DNA of 64,000 bases from UBA11098 sp041671525. GTDB taxonomy: Bacteria > Patescibacteriota > Minisyncoccia > Moranbacterales > UBA2206. The notes beneath the pieces were generated by a model. The model saw only the letters and a list, made by a program, of their open reading frames with translations. It was not told the DNA's origin and did no database searches. The stretch covers positions 8,413 through 72,412 of the forward strand of contig JBAZBJ010000006.1 in assembly GCA_041671525.1 (NCBI GenBank), in the 5' to 3' direction. A program made the position numbers and the translations under genes. Shown in pieces: positions 8,203-15,658 of this stretch (the stretch's first letter is position 1; each line of letters starts with the position of its first letter).

Positions 8203-10635
8203 ATGGACATCGGAAACATTAGCAAGCGTGAAATCATCGAAGAAGTGCAGCAATCATATTTGGATTACGCGATGAGCGTGATTGTGGCGCGAGCTCTGCC
8301 GGATGTGCGGGACGGTTTGAAGCCGGTGCATCGCCGCATCTTGTATTCCATGTGGAACACGGGACTCCGCGCCAATTCCAAATTCCGGAAATCAGCGACG
8401 GTGGTTGGAGAGGTGTTGGGAAAATACCATCCGCATGGCGACGTGGCCGTTTATGATTCGATGGTGCGTATGGCGCAGGACTTTTCTTTGCGCTACCCAT
8501 TGGTCAAAGGTCAGGGTAACTTCGGTTCGATGGATGGCGACGGCGCGGCGGCCTATCGTTATACGGAAGCCAAGCTTTCCCAGATCGCGGAAGAAATGCT
8601 GCTGGACATCGAAAAAAACACGGTGGATTTCGTGCCAAACTTTGATGGTCAGCACAAAGAGCCGACCGTTTTGCCTTCCAATCTGCCACAATTACTGTTG
8701 AACGGCTCAATGGGCATCGCCGTGGGTATGGCAACCAACATCCCGCCGCACAATCTGAGCGAGCTGGTGGATGCCATTTCCCATTTGATTGATAATCCCG
8801 AAGCCACCATCGAAGACTTGGTGGAATTTGTGCAAGGACCGGACTTCCCGACTGGCGGCATCATTTATAATAAGAAAGATATTTTGGAAGCCTACCGCAC
8901 CGGCCGGGGCAAAATTCTGACCCGGGCCAAAGCGGACATTGTAGAGCCCAAGACTGGTGTGTTTCAAATTATCATTACTGAAATGACCTATGCCACCAAC
9001 AAAGCCGCTTTAATCGAAAAGATGGCGGACTTGGTGCGCGATGGCAAACTACTGGGCATCCGCGATCTGCGAGATGAATCCGACAAGGACGGTGTGCGCG
9101 TGGTGGTGGATCTGAAAAAAGATGCGTATCCGCAAAAAGTTCTGAACAAGCTCTATGCCATGACCGATTTGCAGAAAAATTTCGGCGTCAACATGTTGGC
9201 GCTGGTGGACGGGATTGAACCGACCGTTTTGAATTTGAAAGCGATTTTGGAATATTACATTGTGCATAGAAAAGAAGTAGTGACCCGCCGCACGCAATTT
9301 GATCTGGACAAAGCCAAGGACAGAGCGCACATTTTGGAAGGTTTGAAAAAAGCGCTGGATCACATCGACGAAGTCATTGCGGTCATTCGCAAATCCCCCA
9401 CCAAGGAGGTGGCGCATGTCGCGTTGATGAAAAATTTCAAATTGTCCGACAAACAAGCAACGGCGATTTTGGAAATGCGTCTGCAAACTTTGGCTGGTTT
9501 GGAACGCAAGAAAATCGAAGATGAACTCAAAGAAAAACTAGCGCTCATCAAAGAACTGGAAACCATTCTGAAAAGTGAAAAACTGATTCTGGCCATTGTC
9601 AAAGATGAATTGCTGCGCGTCAAAGAAAAGTTTGGTGATGAACGCAAAACCAAGATTGTGAAATCCGGTGTCGGCGAATTCAAACAAGAGGATTTGATTC
9701 CGAATGAAGAAGCGATCATCACGATCACCGAACAAGGCTACATCAAGCGCATGGATCCGACTGTCTACAAAGTCCAGAAGCGCGGGGGCAAGGGTGTGAT
9801 CGGGGCGGTGACCAAGGAAGAAGACGCGATCAAAAAAGTTTTGGCCGTGATGGCGCATGATAATCTGCTCTTCTTTACCAACAGTGGCAAGGTTTTCCAA
9901 ACGAAAGCCTATGAAATTCCCGCGTCTTCCCGCATTGCCAAAGGTCAATCTGTGGTGAACTTCTTGCAACTCTCGCAAGAAGAAAACGTGACCAGCATCA
10001 TCGCCTTCGGCAAAGATGACAATTACAAGTATATGTTGATGGTGACGGAACTCGGCACGATCAAAAAAACGGCCATGGAAGAATTCGACAACGTGCGCCG
10101 CTCCGGCCTGATCGCGATCAATCTGCAAAAAGGTGACGCGTTGCGTTGGGTGGACGCCACAACTGGCGAAGACGAAGCGGTCATCACCACGGCCAAAGGC
10201 CAGGCCATTCATTTCAAAGAAAAAGACGTGCGCGGCATGGGACGCACCGCCGGCGGCGTGCGTGGCATCAAACTGAAAAAAGATGACAAGGTGGTGGGTA
10301 TGGATGTCGTGCTCAAAAATCAAAAAGGTAACCAACTCTTGATCATCACCGAAAACGGTTATGGCAAACGGACAGACCTCAAAGAATACAAAGTTCAAAA
10401 CCGCGGTGGCTCCGGCATCAAAACCGCTAACGTCACCAGCAAGACCGGCAACCTGATCGGTGCAGCCATCATCAATGTGGATGAAATTGAAGAAGATCTA
10501 ATCATCACTTCCGAAAAAGGCCAAATCATCCGCATCCCGCTGAAAGGCATCTCCTCTCTCGGCCGCGCAACGCAAGGTGTCCGCGTGATGCGTCCCGATG
10601 CTGGGGATAAAGTTTCGGCGATTACAGTGCTATAA
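8203..10635 (+). CDS. gyrA: DNA gyrase subunit A
   Basis: GyrA cuts and rejoins DNA in the A2B2 gyrase that introduces negative supercoils. The frame is open from 8137, but the conserved N-terminus (MDIGNISKREIIEEVQQSYL) begins at the ATG at 8203, giving 810 residues, the usual size. The winged-helix and tower region includes HPHGDVAVYDSMVRMAQ and the catalytic Tyr in AAYRYTEAKLS. The C-terminal beta-pinwheel carries the GyrA box as QKRGGKGV, which distinguishes it from ParC. At the position equal to E. coli Ser83 this protein has Val. No gyrB is in the window. Confidence 0.96.
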   Translation: MDIGNISKREIIEEVQQSYLDYAMSVIVARALPDVRDGLKPVHRRILYSMWNTGLRANSKFRKSATVVGEVLGKYHPHGDVAVYDSMVRMAQDFSLRYPLVKGQGNFGSMDGDGAAAYRYTEAKLSQIAEEMLLDIEKNTVDFVPNFDGQHKEPTVLPSNLPQLLLNGSMGIAVGMATNIPPHNLSELVDAISHLIDNPEATIEDLVEFVQGPDFPTGGIIYNKKDILEAYRTGRGKILTRAKADIVEPKTGVFQIIITEMTYATNKAALIEKMADLVRDGKLLGIRDLRDESDKDGVRVVVDLKKDAYPQKVLNKLYAMTDLQKNFGVNMLALVDGIEPTVLNLKAILEYYIVHRKEVVTRRTQFDLDKAKDRAHILEGLKKALDHIDEVIAVIRKSPTKEVAHVALMKNFKLSDKQATAILEMRLQTLAGLERKKIEDELKEKLALIKELETILKSEKLILAIVKDELLRVKEKFGDERKTKIVKSGVGEFKQEDLIPNEEAIITITEQGYIKRMDPTVYKVQKRGGKGVIGAVTKEEDAIKKVLAVMAHDNLLFFTNSGKVFQTKAYEIPASSRIAKGQSVVNFLQLSQEENVTSIIAFGKDDNYKYMLMVTELGTIKKTAMEEFDNVRRSGLIAINLQKGDALRWVDATTGEDEAVITTAKGQAIHFKEKDVRGMGRTAGGVRGIKLKKDDKVVGMDVVLKNQKGNQLLIITENGYGKRTDLKEYKVQNRGGSGIKTANVTSKTGNLIGAAIINVDEIEEDLIITSEKGQIIRIPLKGISSLGRATQGVRVMRPDAGDKVSAITVL

Positions 10636-10649
10636 AAAATTTCCAAATT

Positions 10650-10681
10650 TAAAAGCCCGCACGTTGTTCCGTGGGGCTTTT
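10650..10681. terminator. Bidirectional terminator after gyrA
   Basis: AAAAGCCC and GGGGCTTTT arms surround a CGCACGTTGTTCCGT segment, followed by a T-rich run. The 3' arm overlaps the stop codon of the minus-strand gene ending at 10680, so both genes may use it. Confidence 0.75.
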
Positions 10682-11183
10682 ACTTTTTCTCCTTTTTGTC
10701 TTTGCTGGAATAAGCGATACTCTTTCCAATGAGGCCGAGAGCAAGGATGGTTCCGCCAGCGATCAGATATTTGGTCCAGCTTCGCTCCTTGCGAAAGTCT
10801 TCCTTGTCTCCTGGGGTAATGTCTAAGATCATTTCGAAAAATTCGATTCGACGTTTGGACATTAAGCGTAAATATTCACGATGGTCTTGATTGTTGGATG
10901 AACTCATACTCAGACGAGTTGCAATTTCATTCCGGATGGTAATGATGAATTCATTCTTCACCTCCTCCTTGGCCCCTTCATAAATCGGAAGAGCTGGATT
11001 ACCCAATCCGCGGAGGACTGGCCAAAGATATTTGTCTTCGATTTCCATCATCTTGTCCCAATTGATGGTGGGTCTGTAAAATTCCATCATAAACTCCAAA
11101 AGCTTTTGATAGAATTCTGCGATAATGCTGTCCTTGATATTAAGACTACGTGATTCCTTAACGAACTGTTTCTTGTTGAGCAC
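10680..11183 (-). CDS. Unknown protein with a C-terminal membrane anchor
   Basis: The frame opens at a GTG at 11192, but that codon overlaps the SD sequence TAGGAGGT (11198-11191). The second GTG, at 11183, lies 7 nt past the SD and is the better start (167 residues, MLNKKQFVKES...). The protein is mostly helical and charged. It ends with one hydrophobic span (about residues 143-160, KYLIAGGTILALGLIGKSIA) followed by a Lys-rich tail, as in tail-anchored proteins. No family is recognised. It belongs to the minority of genes here with a strong SD site, which may mean a different origin or a higher need for expression. Confidence 0.65.
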   Translation of the reverse strand: MLNKKQFVKESRSLNIKDSIIAEFYQKLLEFMMEFYRPTINWDKMMEIEDKYLWPVLRGLGNPALPIYEGAKEEVKNEFIITIRNEIATRLSMSSSNNQDHREYLRLMSKRRIEFFEMILDITPGDKEDFRKERSWTKYLIAGGTILALGLIGKSIAYSSKDKKEKK

Positions 11184-11276
11184 TGAGCTCACCTCCTATC
11201 GTTTATGATTTTTGGTACTTCATGGAGTATACTCGGCGAAGGAGAATAAATCAAGTATAATATAACACAACAATAG

Positions 11277-12866
11277 TTATTTGTCAATACTATTCATTCT
11301 GACCATTCCCGCAATCAGTCCGGCAGCTATCCAGAACAGAACCTCCCCCTGCTGGATATCCCAGAGGTAGTGATCAAGCAGCATAATGAAAATAAGCCCT
11401 AACAAAGCCCCCCGTAAAATGTGCAAGGTTTTTTGCTGGGCTAAAATTGTTCCACGTGGAACAATAGGCTCATGAGTTGGCGCAAAAGCTTCGCAGTGAT
11501 CATTGTTCCACGTGGAACATTCCACATCTGGTTTCAGGTATTTTTGTTCCACCTGCCTACCGGACAGGCAGGCGTGGAACAATTGCCAAAGCCACCAGGT
11601 GAATAGTCCCAGGCCAATGATTCCCAATTCTGACCAGATTAACATGAAAACATTATGCACGGGCTGGTATTGCCATGATTCCAGAGTTGGTTCCACCTGC
11701 CTGCCGGCAGGCAGGCGTGGAGCATATTCGTCCATGTTCAGCACGAATTGACCAAACCCAACTCCAATCAGGGGTTGCGCCAAAATTGTTCCACGTGAAA
11801 CATTGAGGTACAATAACCTTTCATTAAGCGATTTAAAAAGCGCCGAGTTTATGTTTGGGCGGATAATATAGCCTAATGCCAGGATTATTCCGAGTGTTAG
11901 GATTAACCTCCGACTAAAATGTTCCACGTGGAACATTCCAAGTGATTTTTTAAAGTTAAATGTTCCACGTGGAACATTATTTTTAATATTAATATAAATC
12001 GCAGTAATGGCTAGTCCCAAAATGGCTGACTTGGAAAAGGTCAAAATAAGGCCTATTAATTGGATAATTAAAAGTGTATTAATTTTTGATTTAATCCTTG
12101 TTTGTCCAAATTGTTCCACGTGGAACAATTTGTGGTATGACCAGGTTAGGATAATCGAAATAAGTAGAAATCCACCTAAGATGTTAGGATGCGGGAATAA
12201 GCCATAAGAGCGGATAATTTTGTGACTGTCCAAGATTAACTTGGCCACTCCGGGTATATTTGCCCCGATATCACTTTCACGCAGCCAAGTCAGGCCGATT
12301 GAGTGCTGAATGACAAATTGGCAGATGGCGATCATGGCTTGGATGACCCCGGTGGCAATGATGATTTGAGCTGATCGCTTGAAAAATGTTCCACCCCAGT
12401 CAAAATGTTCCACGTGGAACATTTGACGGGGTAAACGCGGAACATTGTAGATGATATAGAGATAGAACAAATAAAACTCGGTCAGCTTGATCGACCGAAA
12501 AAGCGCAATGAATTTGTTATCAGCCCAGATAAGGCTTATAAATGACCAAATAACGAGTAAGAGGGGTAATAGCAAAATTGTTCCACGTGGGACAATGCTG
12601 AGATGAGTACGAATGCGGGTAGTTATATTTGACAAAATAAACTTATTGTTGCATAATATGGAGAAGCTCCAGGTTACCAGAGTCAAAATGAGGAAAATAT
12701 CGCTTAAATAAAGGTAAATTCCAGTATATTCGTTAAATTGACCACTAATGGGATAGAAAAATAGCACTTTGCGGATCGAAAGGGTACAGGTCAGCAGAAA
12801 ACCATAAAAAAACCAAATGGGGGGTTGGGTTTTGAAATTTTGCCAATATTTATTGATGGTCTGCAT
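11277..12866 (-). CDS. O-antigen ligase/polymerase-like membrane protein (Wzy_C type) riddled with palindromes
   Basis: A hydrophobic protein of about 529 residues with ten or more membrane spans. It has the late PVHNVFMLIWSELGIIGLGLF segment typical of Wzy_C proteins, which join or polymerise surface glycans at the outer face of the membrane. A GTG at 12881 is also in frame, but the ATG at 12866 gives a more usual start. Eight parS-like palindromes lie within the gene. They are translated as MFHVEH(F) or VPRGT(I/F) depending on frame. Two more sites are split by a 20/21-bp palindrome read as ACLSGRQV and LPAGRQV. All insertions are in frame and fall mostly in predicted loops, so the gene appears intact and functional. 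Confidence 0.8.
   Translation of the reverse strand: MQTINKYWQNFKTQPPIWFFYGFLLTCTLSIRKVLFFYPISGQFNEYTGIYLYLSDIFLILTLVTWSFSILCNNKFILSNITTRIRTHLSIVPRGTILLLPLLLVIWSFISLIWADNKFIALFRSIKLTEFYLFYLYIIYNVPRLPRQMFHVEHFDWGGTFFKRSAQIIIATGVIQAMIAICQFVIQHSIGLTWLRESDIGANIPGVAKLILDSHKIIRSYGLFPHPNILGGFLLISIILTWSYHKLFHVEQFGQTRIKSKINTLLIIQLIGLILTFSKSAILGLAITAIYINIKNNVPRGTFNFKKSLGMFHVEHFSRRLILTLGIILALGYIIRPNINSALFKSLNERLLYLNVSRGTILAQPLIGVGFGQFVLNMDEYAPRLPAGRQVEPTLESWQYQPVHNVFMLIWSELGIIGLGLFTWWLWQLFHACLSGRQVEQKYLKPDVECSTWNNDHCEAFAPTHEPIVPRGTILAQQKTLHILRGALLGLIFIMLLDHYLWDIQQGEVLFWIAAGLIAGMVRMNSIDK
11552..11572. repeat. Palindrome inserted in a parS-like site (21-bp form)
   Basis: CCTGCCTACCGG, one extra A, then CAGGCAGG, between TGTTCCA (11545-11551) and CGTGGAACA (11573-11581). 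Deleting it restores a perfect parS-like site and keeps the reading frame. Confidence 0.8.
11696..11715. repeat. 20-bp palindrome inserted in a degenerate parS-like site
   Basis: CCTGCCTGCCGGCAGGCAGG lies between GGTTCCA and CGTGGAGCA. On the minus strand it encodes LPAGRQV within the ligase-like protein. Confidence 0.8.
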
Positions 12867-12884
12867 GCTGCAATTATACACTAA

Positions 12885-12912
12885 TTGAATTCTTATAGAA
12901 GTATGTTACGAT
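12885..12912 (+). promoter_or_regulatory. Probable promoter of the nitronate monooxygenase gene
   Basis: TTGAAT at 12885-12890, 16 nt, TACGAT at 12907-12912, placed between the divergent ligase-like gene and the gene at 12970. Confidence 0.45.
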
Positions 12913-12969
12913 AAGTTAATCAGATTACACAGATAAAAGTTGCCATAAAAATCGCGAAGGGGGTGCTGT

Positions 12970-14079
12970 ATGACAGAAGCAGGCAGTTCTTTACCAATAT
13001 TAATTGTTAAAGGGAGAGAGGTGGTGCCCATCATACAAGGAGGAATGGGTGTGGGTGTTTCGCTTTATCCGCTTGCCAGAGCAGTGGCACGGGAGGGTGG
13101 TGTTGGCATCGTCTCAAGTGCCTGCCTTGATCGGCTTCTAACAAAGCGGTTCGATAAAAAGTTTAACAGTTACGAAGCAGCGTACGAGGAGGTATCGCTG
13201 TCAAAAGCAGAGGGAGGCGTCGCTGGAATCAATATTATGTTTGCTCTCCAGAAGGACTATGAGGCATCGGTGCGTGGTGCGATCGATGCGGGGGCGGATA
13301 TGATTATTTCCGGTGCTGGTTTGCCGATGGGATTGCCAGGTATTCAACCGCCGAAGGACACCGCACTTATTCCGATCGTTTCATCTGCGCGAGCGCTGGA
13401 TCTCATCTGTAAGAAGTGGGAAAGGTTCGGCTACCGGCCGGACGCCGTCGTGCTGGAGGGTCCTTTGGCGGGTGGGCATTTGGGCTTCAAGATTGATCAG
13501 GTGAATCTCGAGGAGAACACTCTTGAAAATCTTTTTCCTCTCGTAAAGGAGATGGCCATGAAATATGGCGATATCCCAGTTATTGTGGCGGGTGGAATTT
13601 ATACCCACGATGATATCATGTGGTGGATCCGGATGGGCGCGAGTGGTGTCCAAATGGGCACGCGGTTTCTCGCGACGGAAGAAAGCAGCGCGACGGAAGA
13701 TTACAAAAAAGCTGTCGTCGGTGCCAAAGATGCGGATATCGTGGTTGCTCATCGGCCCGGCTCGCCATGTGGATTACCATTCCGGGTCATTAAGCAGTCA
13801 CTGATGTATGTTTCGGCTCTGAAGCGCCTGAGGAAACCGAAGTGTGACAAGGGCTATGTTCTTTTGAAGGACGGCGAAGGTAAATATACCCGCTGTCCGG
13901 CGAAGGAAAGCAATGAAGAATTTTTTTGTATCTGCAACGGCTTGTTGAGTTCGGCGGGATACAATCCAGACAAGGAAGAACCGCTCTATACCGTCGGTAC
14001 CACTGCTGCAAGAATCAACAGTATCGTCAGCGTGAAGACACTGATGGATGAACTGACTGGCAAAGTACCAATAGTGTAA
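12970..14079 (+). CDS. Nitronate monooxygenase / FabK-like FMN-dependent enzyme
   Basis: This is a TIM-barrel flavoprotein of the nitronate monooxygenase/2-nitropropane dioxygenase family, which includes the enoyl-ACP reductase FabK. The start PIIQGGMGVGVS, the middle GADMIISGAGLPMGLPG, LEGPLAGGHLGF (with the family His), PVIVAGGIYTHDD and GVQMGTRFLATEE form the usual FMN and phosphate contacts. A C-terminal section of about 80 residues with four cysteines (PKCDKGYV, YTRCPAKE, FFCICNG) is less usual and could bind a metal. It has a purine-rich GAAGGGGGTG leader close to the ATG and a clear terminator. Whether the substrate is a nitronate or a fatty acyl-ACP cannot be told. Confidence 0.85.
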   Translation: MTEAGSSLPILIVKGREVVPIIQGGMGVGVSLYPLARAVAREGGVGIVSSACLDRLLTKRFDKKFNSYEAAYEEVSLSKAEGGVAGINIMFALQKDYEASVRGAIDAGADMIISGAGLPMGLPGIQPPKDTALIPIVSSARALDLICKKWERFGYRPDAVVLEGPLAGGHLGFKIDQVNLEENTLENLFPLVKEMAMKYGDIPVIVAGGIYTHDDIMWWIRMGASGVQMGTRFLATEESSATEDYKKAVVGAKDADIVVAHRPGSPCGLPFRVIKQSLMYVSALKRLRKPKCDKGYVLLKDGEGKYTRCPAKESNEEFFCICNGLLSSAGYNPDKEEPLYTVGTTAARINSIVSVKTLMDELTGKVPIV

Positions 14080-14099
14080 TTTTAAACGAACAAGTTTAA

Positions 14100-14126
14100 T
14101 GAGCCTGCTAGAAGTTAGCAGGCTCA
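14100..14126 (+). terminator. Terminator after the nitronate monooxygenase gene
   Basis: TGAGCCTGCTA and TAGCAGGCTCA form an 11-bp stem with a short GAAGT loop, followed by AGTTTTTTT. Confidence 0.9.
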
Positions 14127-14135
14127 AGTTTTTTT

Positions 14136-14207
14136 ATCCAGCACTAACTTTGTATTGGCTTTCAGCCATTTAGTACCAAAGGCACTTGTACAAAGTTAGT
14201 GCTGGAT
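14136..14207. repeat. 19-bp perfect inverted repeat
   Basis: ATCCAGCACTAACTTTGTA (14136-14154) is repeated inverted at 14189-14207 around a 34-nt centre. There is no T tract, so it is not a terminator. It could be a small non-autonomous mobile element or an operator between the nitronate monooxygenase terminator and the endonuclease-like gene. Confidence 0.8.
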
Positions 14208-14239
14208 TTATTGACTAACTTTTTCTAGCTGGTATGGTG

Positions 14240-14268
14240 TTGCACATTGAACAATTCTATGGTACGAT
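14240..14268 (+). promoter_or_regulatory. Promoter of the endonuclease-like gene at 14278
   Basis: TTGCAC at 14240-14245, 17 nt, TACGAT at 14263-14268. The ATG is 10 nt beyond the -10 box, implying little or no leader. The GGTACGAT block resembles GGTACAAT before the second endonuclease-like gene (20519-20526). Confidence 0.5.
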
Positions 14269-14277
14269 TGATTTAGT

Positions 14278-14952
14278 ATGAGAGCAAAATTTAGACATCT
14301 AAAACTACAAGCAATCGCACTCCGTAAAAGCGGTAAAACCTATAATGAAATTAGGGGCATACTTGGACATCCGGTGCCTAAAAGTACCTTGTCATTGTGG
14401 TGCCAGGGTATGGTATTTTCAGATGAACATAGGAAAAAAATGGAGGAGGCGATAAAGTATAATCTCCACAAGGGGAGAGCACTAGCGTTAGCTTCAAATA
14501 AAATTAAGCGCGACAAATATTTGCAGGATGTTTATAATCGGGTTAGTCATTTAGGAAAAATATTTAAAAATAAAGAAGTGTCTAAAATTTCTTTGGCTAT
14601 GTTATATTTAGGGGAGGGATCAAAGACTGGAGGATCGATGATGTTTGGAAATTCCAATCCCGTAATAATTTCCCTTTTCTTGCGCTTACTGAGATATTGC
14701 TATAAAATCGATGAGAGTAAGTTTCGTTGTACAATTCAGTGTAGAGCAGATCAGAATATTAAAAAGTTGGAAAAATTTTGGATGAATATTACTAGGATTT
14801 CTCCAGAACTGTTCTATAAAGCAAAGATAGATAAAAGAACTATCGGGAAAACTTCAAAAAAGTTGGAATATAAAGGGGTTTGTCGTATAGATTATTTTTC
14901 AGCGGATATATTTAATGAGTTAACAAAAATAGTCGAGGTTATTAACAAATAG
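14278..14952 (+). CDS. Homing-endonuclease-like protein with N-terminal HTH, ending at tRNA-Ala
   Basis: A 224-residue protein. The N-terminal 40 residues (ALRKSGKTYNEIRGILG, then PKSTLSLWC) look like a helix-turn-helix. The middle has LAMLYLGEGSKTGG, which resembles a degenerate LAGLIDADG motif with the acidic residue kept, followed by an alpha/beta stretch of the size expected for one LAGLIDADG domain. The family call is tentative. The stop codon TAG shares its last base with the first base of the tRNA-Ala gene downstream. A second endonuclease-like gene (20533) also ends inside a tRNA gene, suggesting mobile genes associated with tRNA loci. Confidence 0.6.
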   Translation: MRAKFRHLKLQAIALRKSGKTYNEIRGILGHPVPKSTLSLWCQGMVFSDEHRKKMEEAIKYNLHKGRALALASNKIKRDKYLQDVYNRVSHLGKIFKNKEVSKISLAMLYLGEGSKTGGSMMFGNSNPVIISLFLRLLRYCYKIDESKFRCTIQCRADQNIKKLEKFWMNITRISPELFYKAKIDKRTIGKTSKKLEYKGVCRIDYFSADIFNELTKIVEVINK

Positions 14953-15022
14953 GGCCCATAGTAAAACGGCATTACGGGACCATGGCATGGTTCAAGTTCG
15001 GGTTCAATTCCCGATGGGTCCA
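14952..15022 (+). tRNA. tRNA-Ala (anticodon GGC)
   Basis: Acceptor arms GGGCCCA and TGGGTCC pair with a G3-U70 wobble, the alanine identity element. The anticodon stem GGACC/GGTTC holds the loop ATGGCAT. The discriminator is A, and CCA is not encoded. Confidence 0.88.
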
Positions 15023-15035
15023 CAATATAAAGCTT

Positions 15036-15572
15036 ATGAACAAAAAAATTGTTATCCCTGGATGGATGAACTATCTAAAGATAAATAACCTTGGCGATAA
15101 TTTTGAAATATTGAAAGGAAAAGTGAATATTGATGAAAACGCGGAATGCATAGTCGGGCATAGTTTGGGCGCGTTGATTACCTTGAGAGATTTTAAACAT
15201 AGTTGGGAGAAAATAATTTTAATAAATCCTCCGCTTCCAAAAAGAAGCATAATCGTTTGGTTTTTCAAATGGATCAACTATGTTGTTCAAGAAGGTTTGA
15301 GTGTCGAAAATCAAAAATTTAGCGTGAATCCAGTCGTATATTTTCGTGAACTTATAAATTGTATTAGATTGCTTAGGATAGATTTTGCGCCTATCATCGA
15401 TAATTTACCGAGTGATAAGGTAATCGTAATCAGAGGAGAAAATGATTATTTTTTCTGTGACGACAAAGCTGTTAATTTTCTACGTTCAAAAAACATTCGG
15501 ATAATAGAAATTGCCAATTGTGGCCACAATTGGTGTGGAAAAATAGAAGATGCTATAAATAAATTAACGTGA
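15036..15572 (+). CDS. Small alpha/beta hydrolase
   Basis: The frame is open back into the tRNA, but the first sensible start is the ATG at 15036, 13 nt after tRNA-Ala, giving 178 residues (MNKKIVIPGWMNYLKI). The nucleophile elbow is GHSLGA (about residues 43-48). An acid is likely in RGENDYF and the His in NCGHNW near the end, so a complete Ser-Asp-His triad is present. The size and the IVIPGW opening resemble RBBP9/YdeN-type serine hydrolases. The substrate is unknown. It lies between two tRNA genes. Confidence 0.75.
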   Translation: MNKKIVIPGWMNYLKINNLGDNFEILKGKVNIDENAECIVGHSLGALITLRDFKHSWEKIILINPPLPKRSIIVWFFKWINYVVQEGLSVENQKFSVNPVVYFRELINCIRLLRIDFAPIIDNLPSDKVIVIRGENDYFFCDDKAVNFLRSKNIRIIEIANCGHNWCGKIEDAINKLT

Positions 15573-15578
15573 TAAATT

Positions 15579-15653
15579 GCCTTCATAGCTCAATGGATAG
15601 AGCAAATCCGTCCTAAGGATGAGATGTAGGTTCGATTCCTACTGAGGGCACCA
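15579..15653 (+). tRNA. tRNA-Arg (anticodon CCT)
   Basis: GCCTTCA pairs with TGAGGGC. The D arm is GCTC/GAGC, the anticodon loop GTCCTAA, and the T stem GTAGG/CCTAC. The 3' CCA is encoded (15651-15653), unlike most tRNAs in this window. One anticodon-stem pair (A-G) is mismatched. Confidence 0.85.
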
Positions 15654-15658
15654 ATAGT

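Larger units (their letters stand above)
11448..12594. other. Cluster of eight parS-like palindromes
   Basis: TGTTCCACGTGGAACA occurs exactly at 11448-11463, 11504-11519, 11920-11935, 11961-11976, 12112-12127 and 12406-12421. One-base variants are at 11787-11802 (TGTTCCACGTGAAACA) and 12579-12594 (TGTTCCACGTGGGACA). Split copies lie around 11545-11581 and 11689-11724. The 16-mer matches the ParB-binding parS consensus known from Bacillus and Pseudomonas. No parA or parB gene is in the window. Confidence 0.7.

Noticed and set aside
9538..10398. Long minus-strand open frame (286 codons) opposite gyrA
   Set aside because: It lies fully within gyrA, has a composition typical of an antisense shadow (His- and Phe-rich) and shows no motif.
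11448..12594. The palindromes in the ligase-like gene as a CRISPR array
   Set aside because: Spacing is irregular (41 to 294 bp), the intervening DNA codes for membrane spans, and no cas gene is present.
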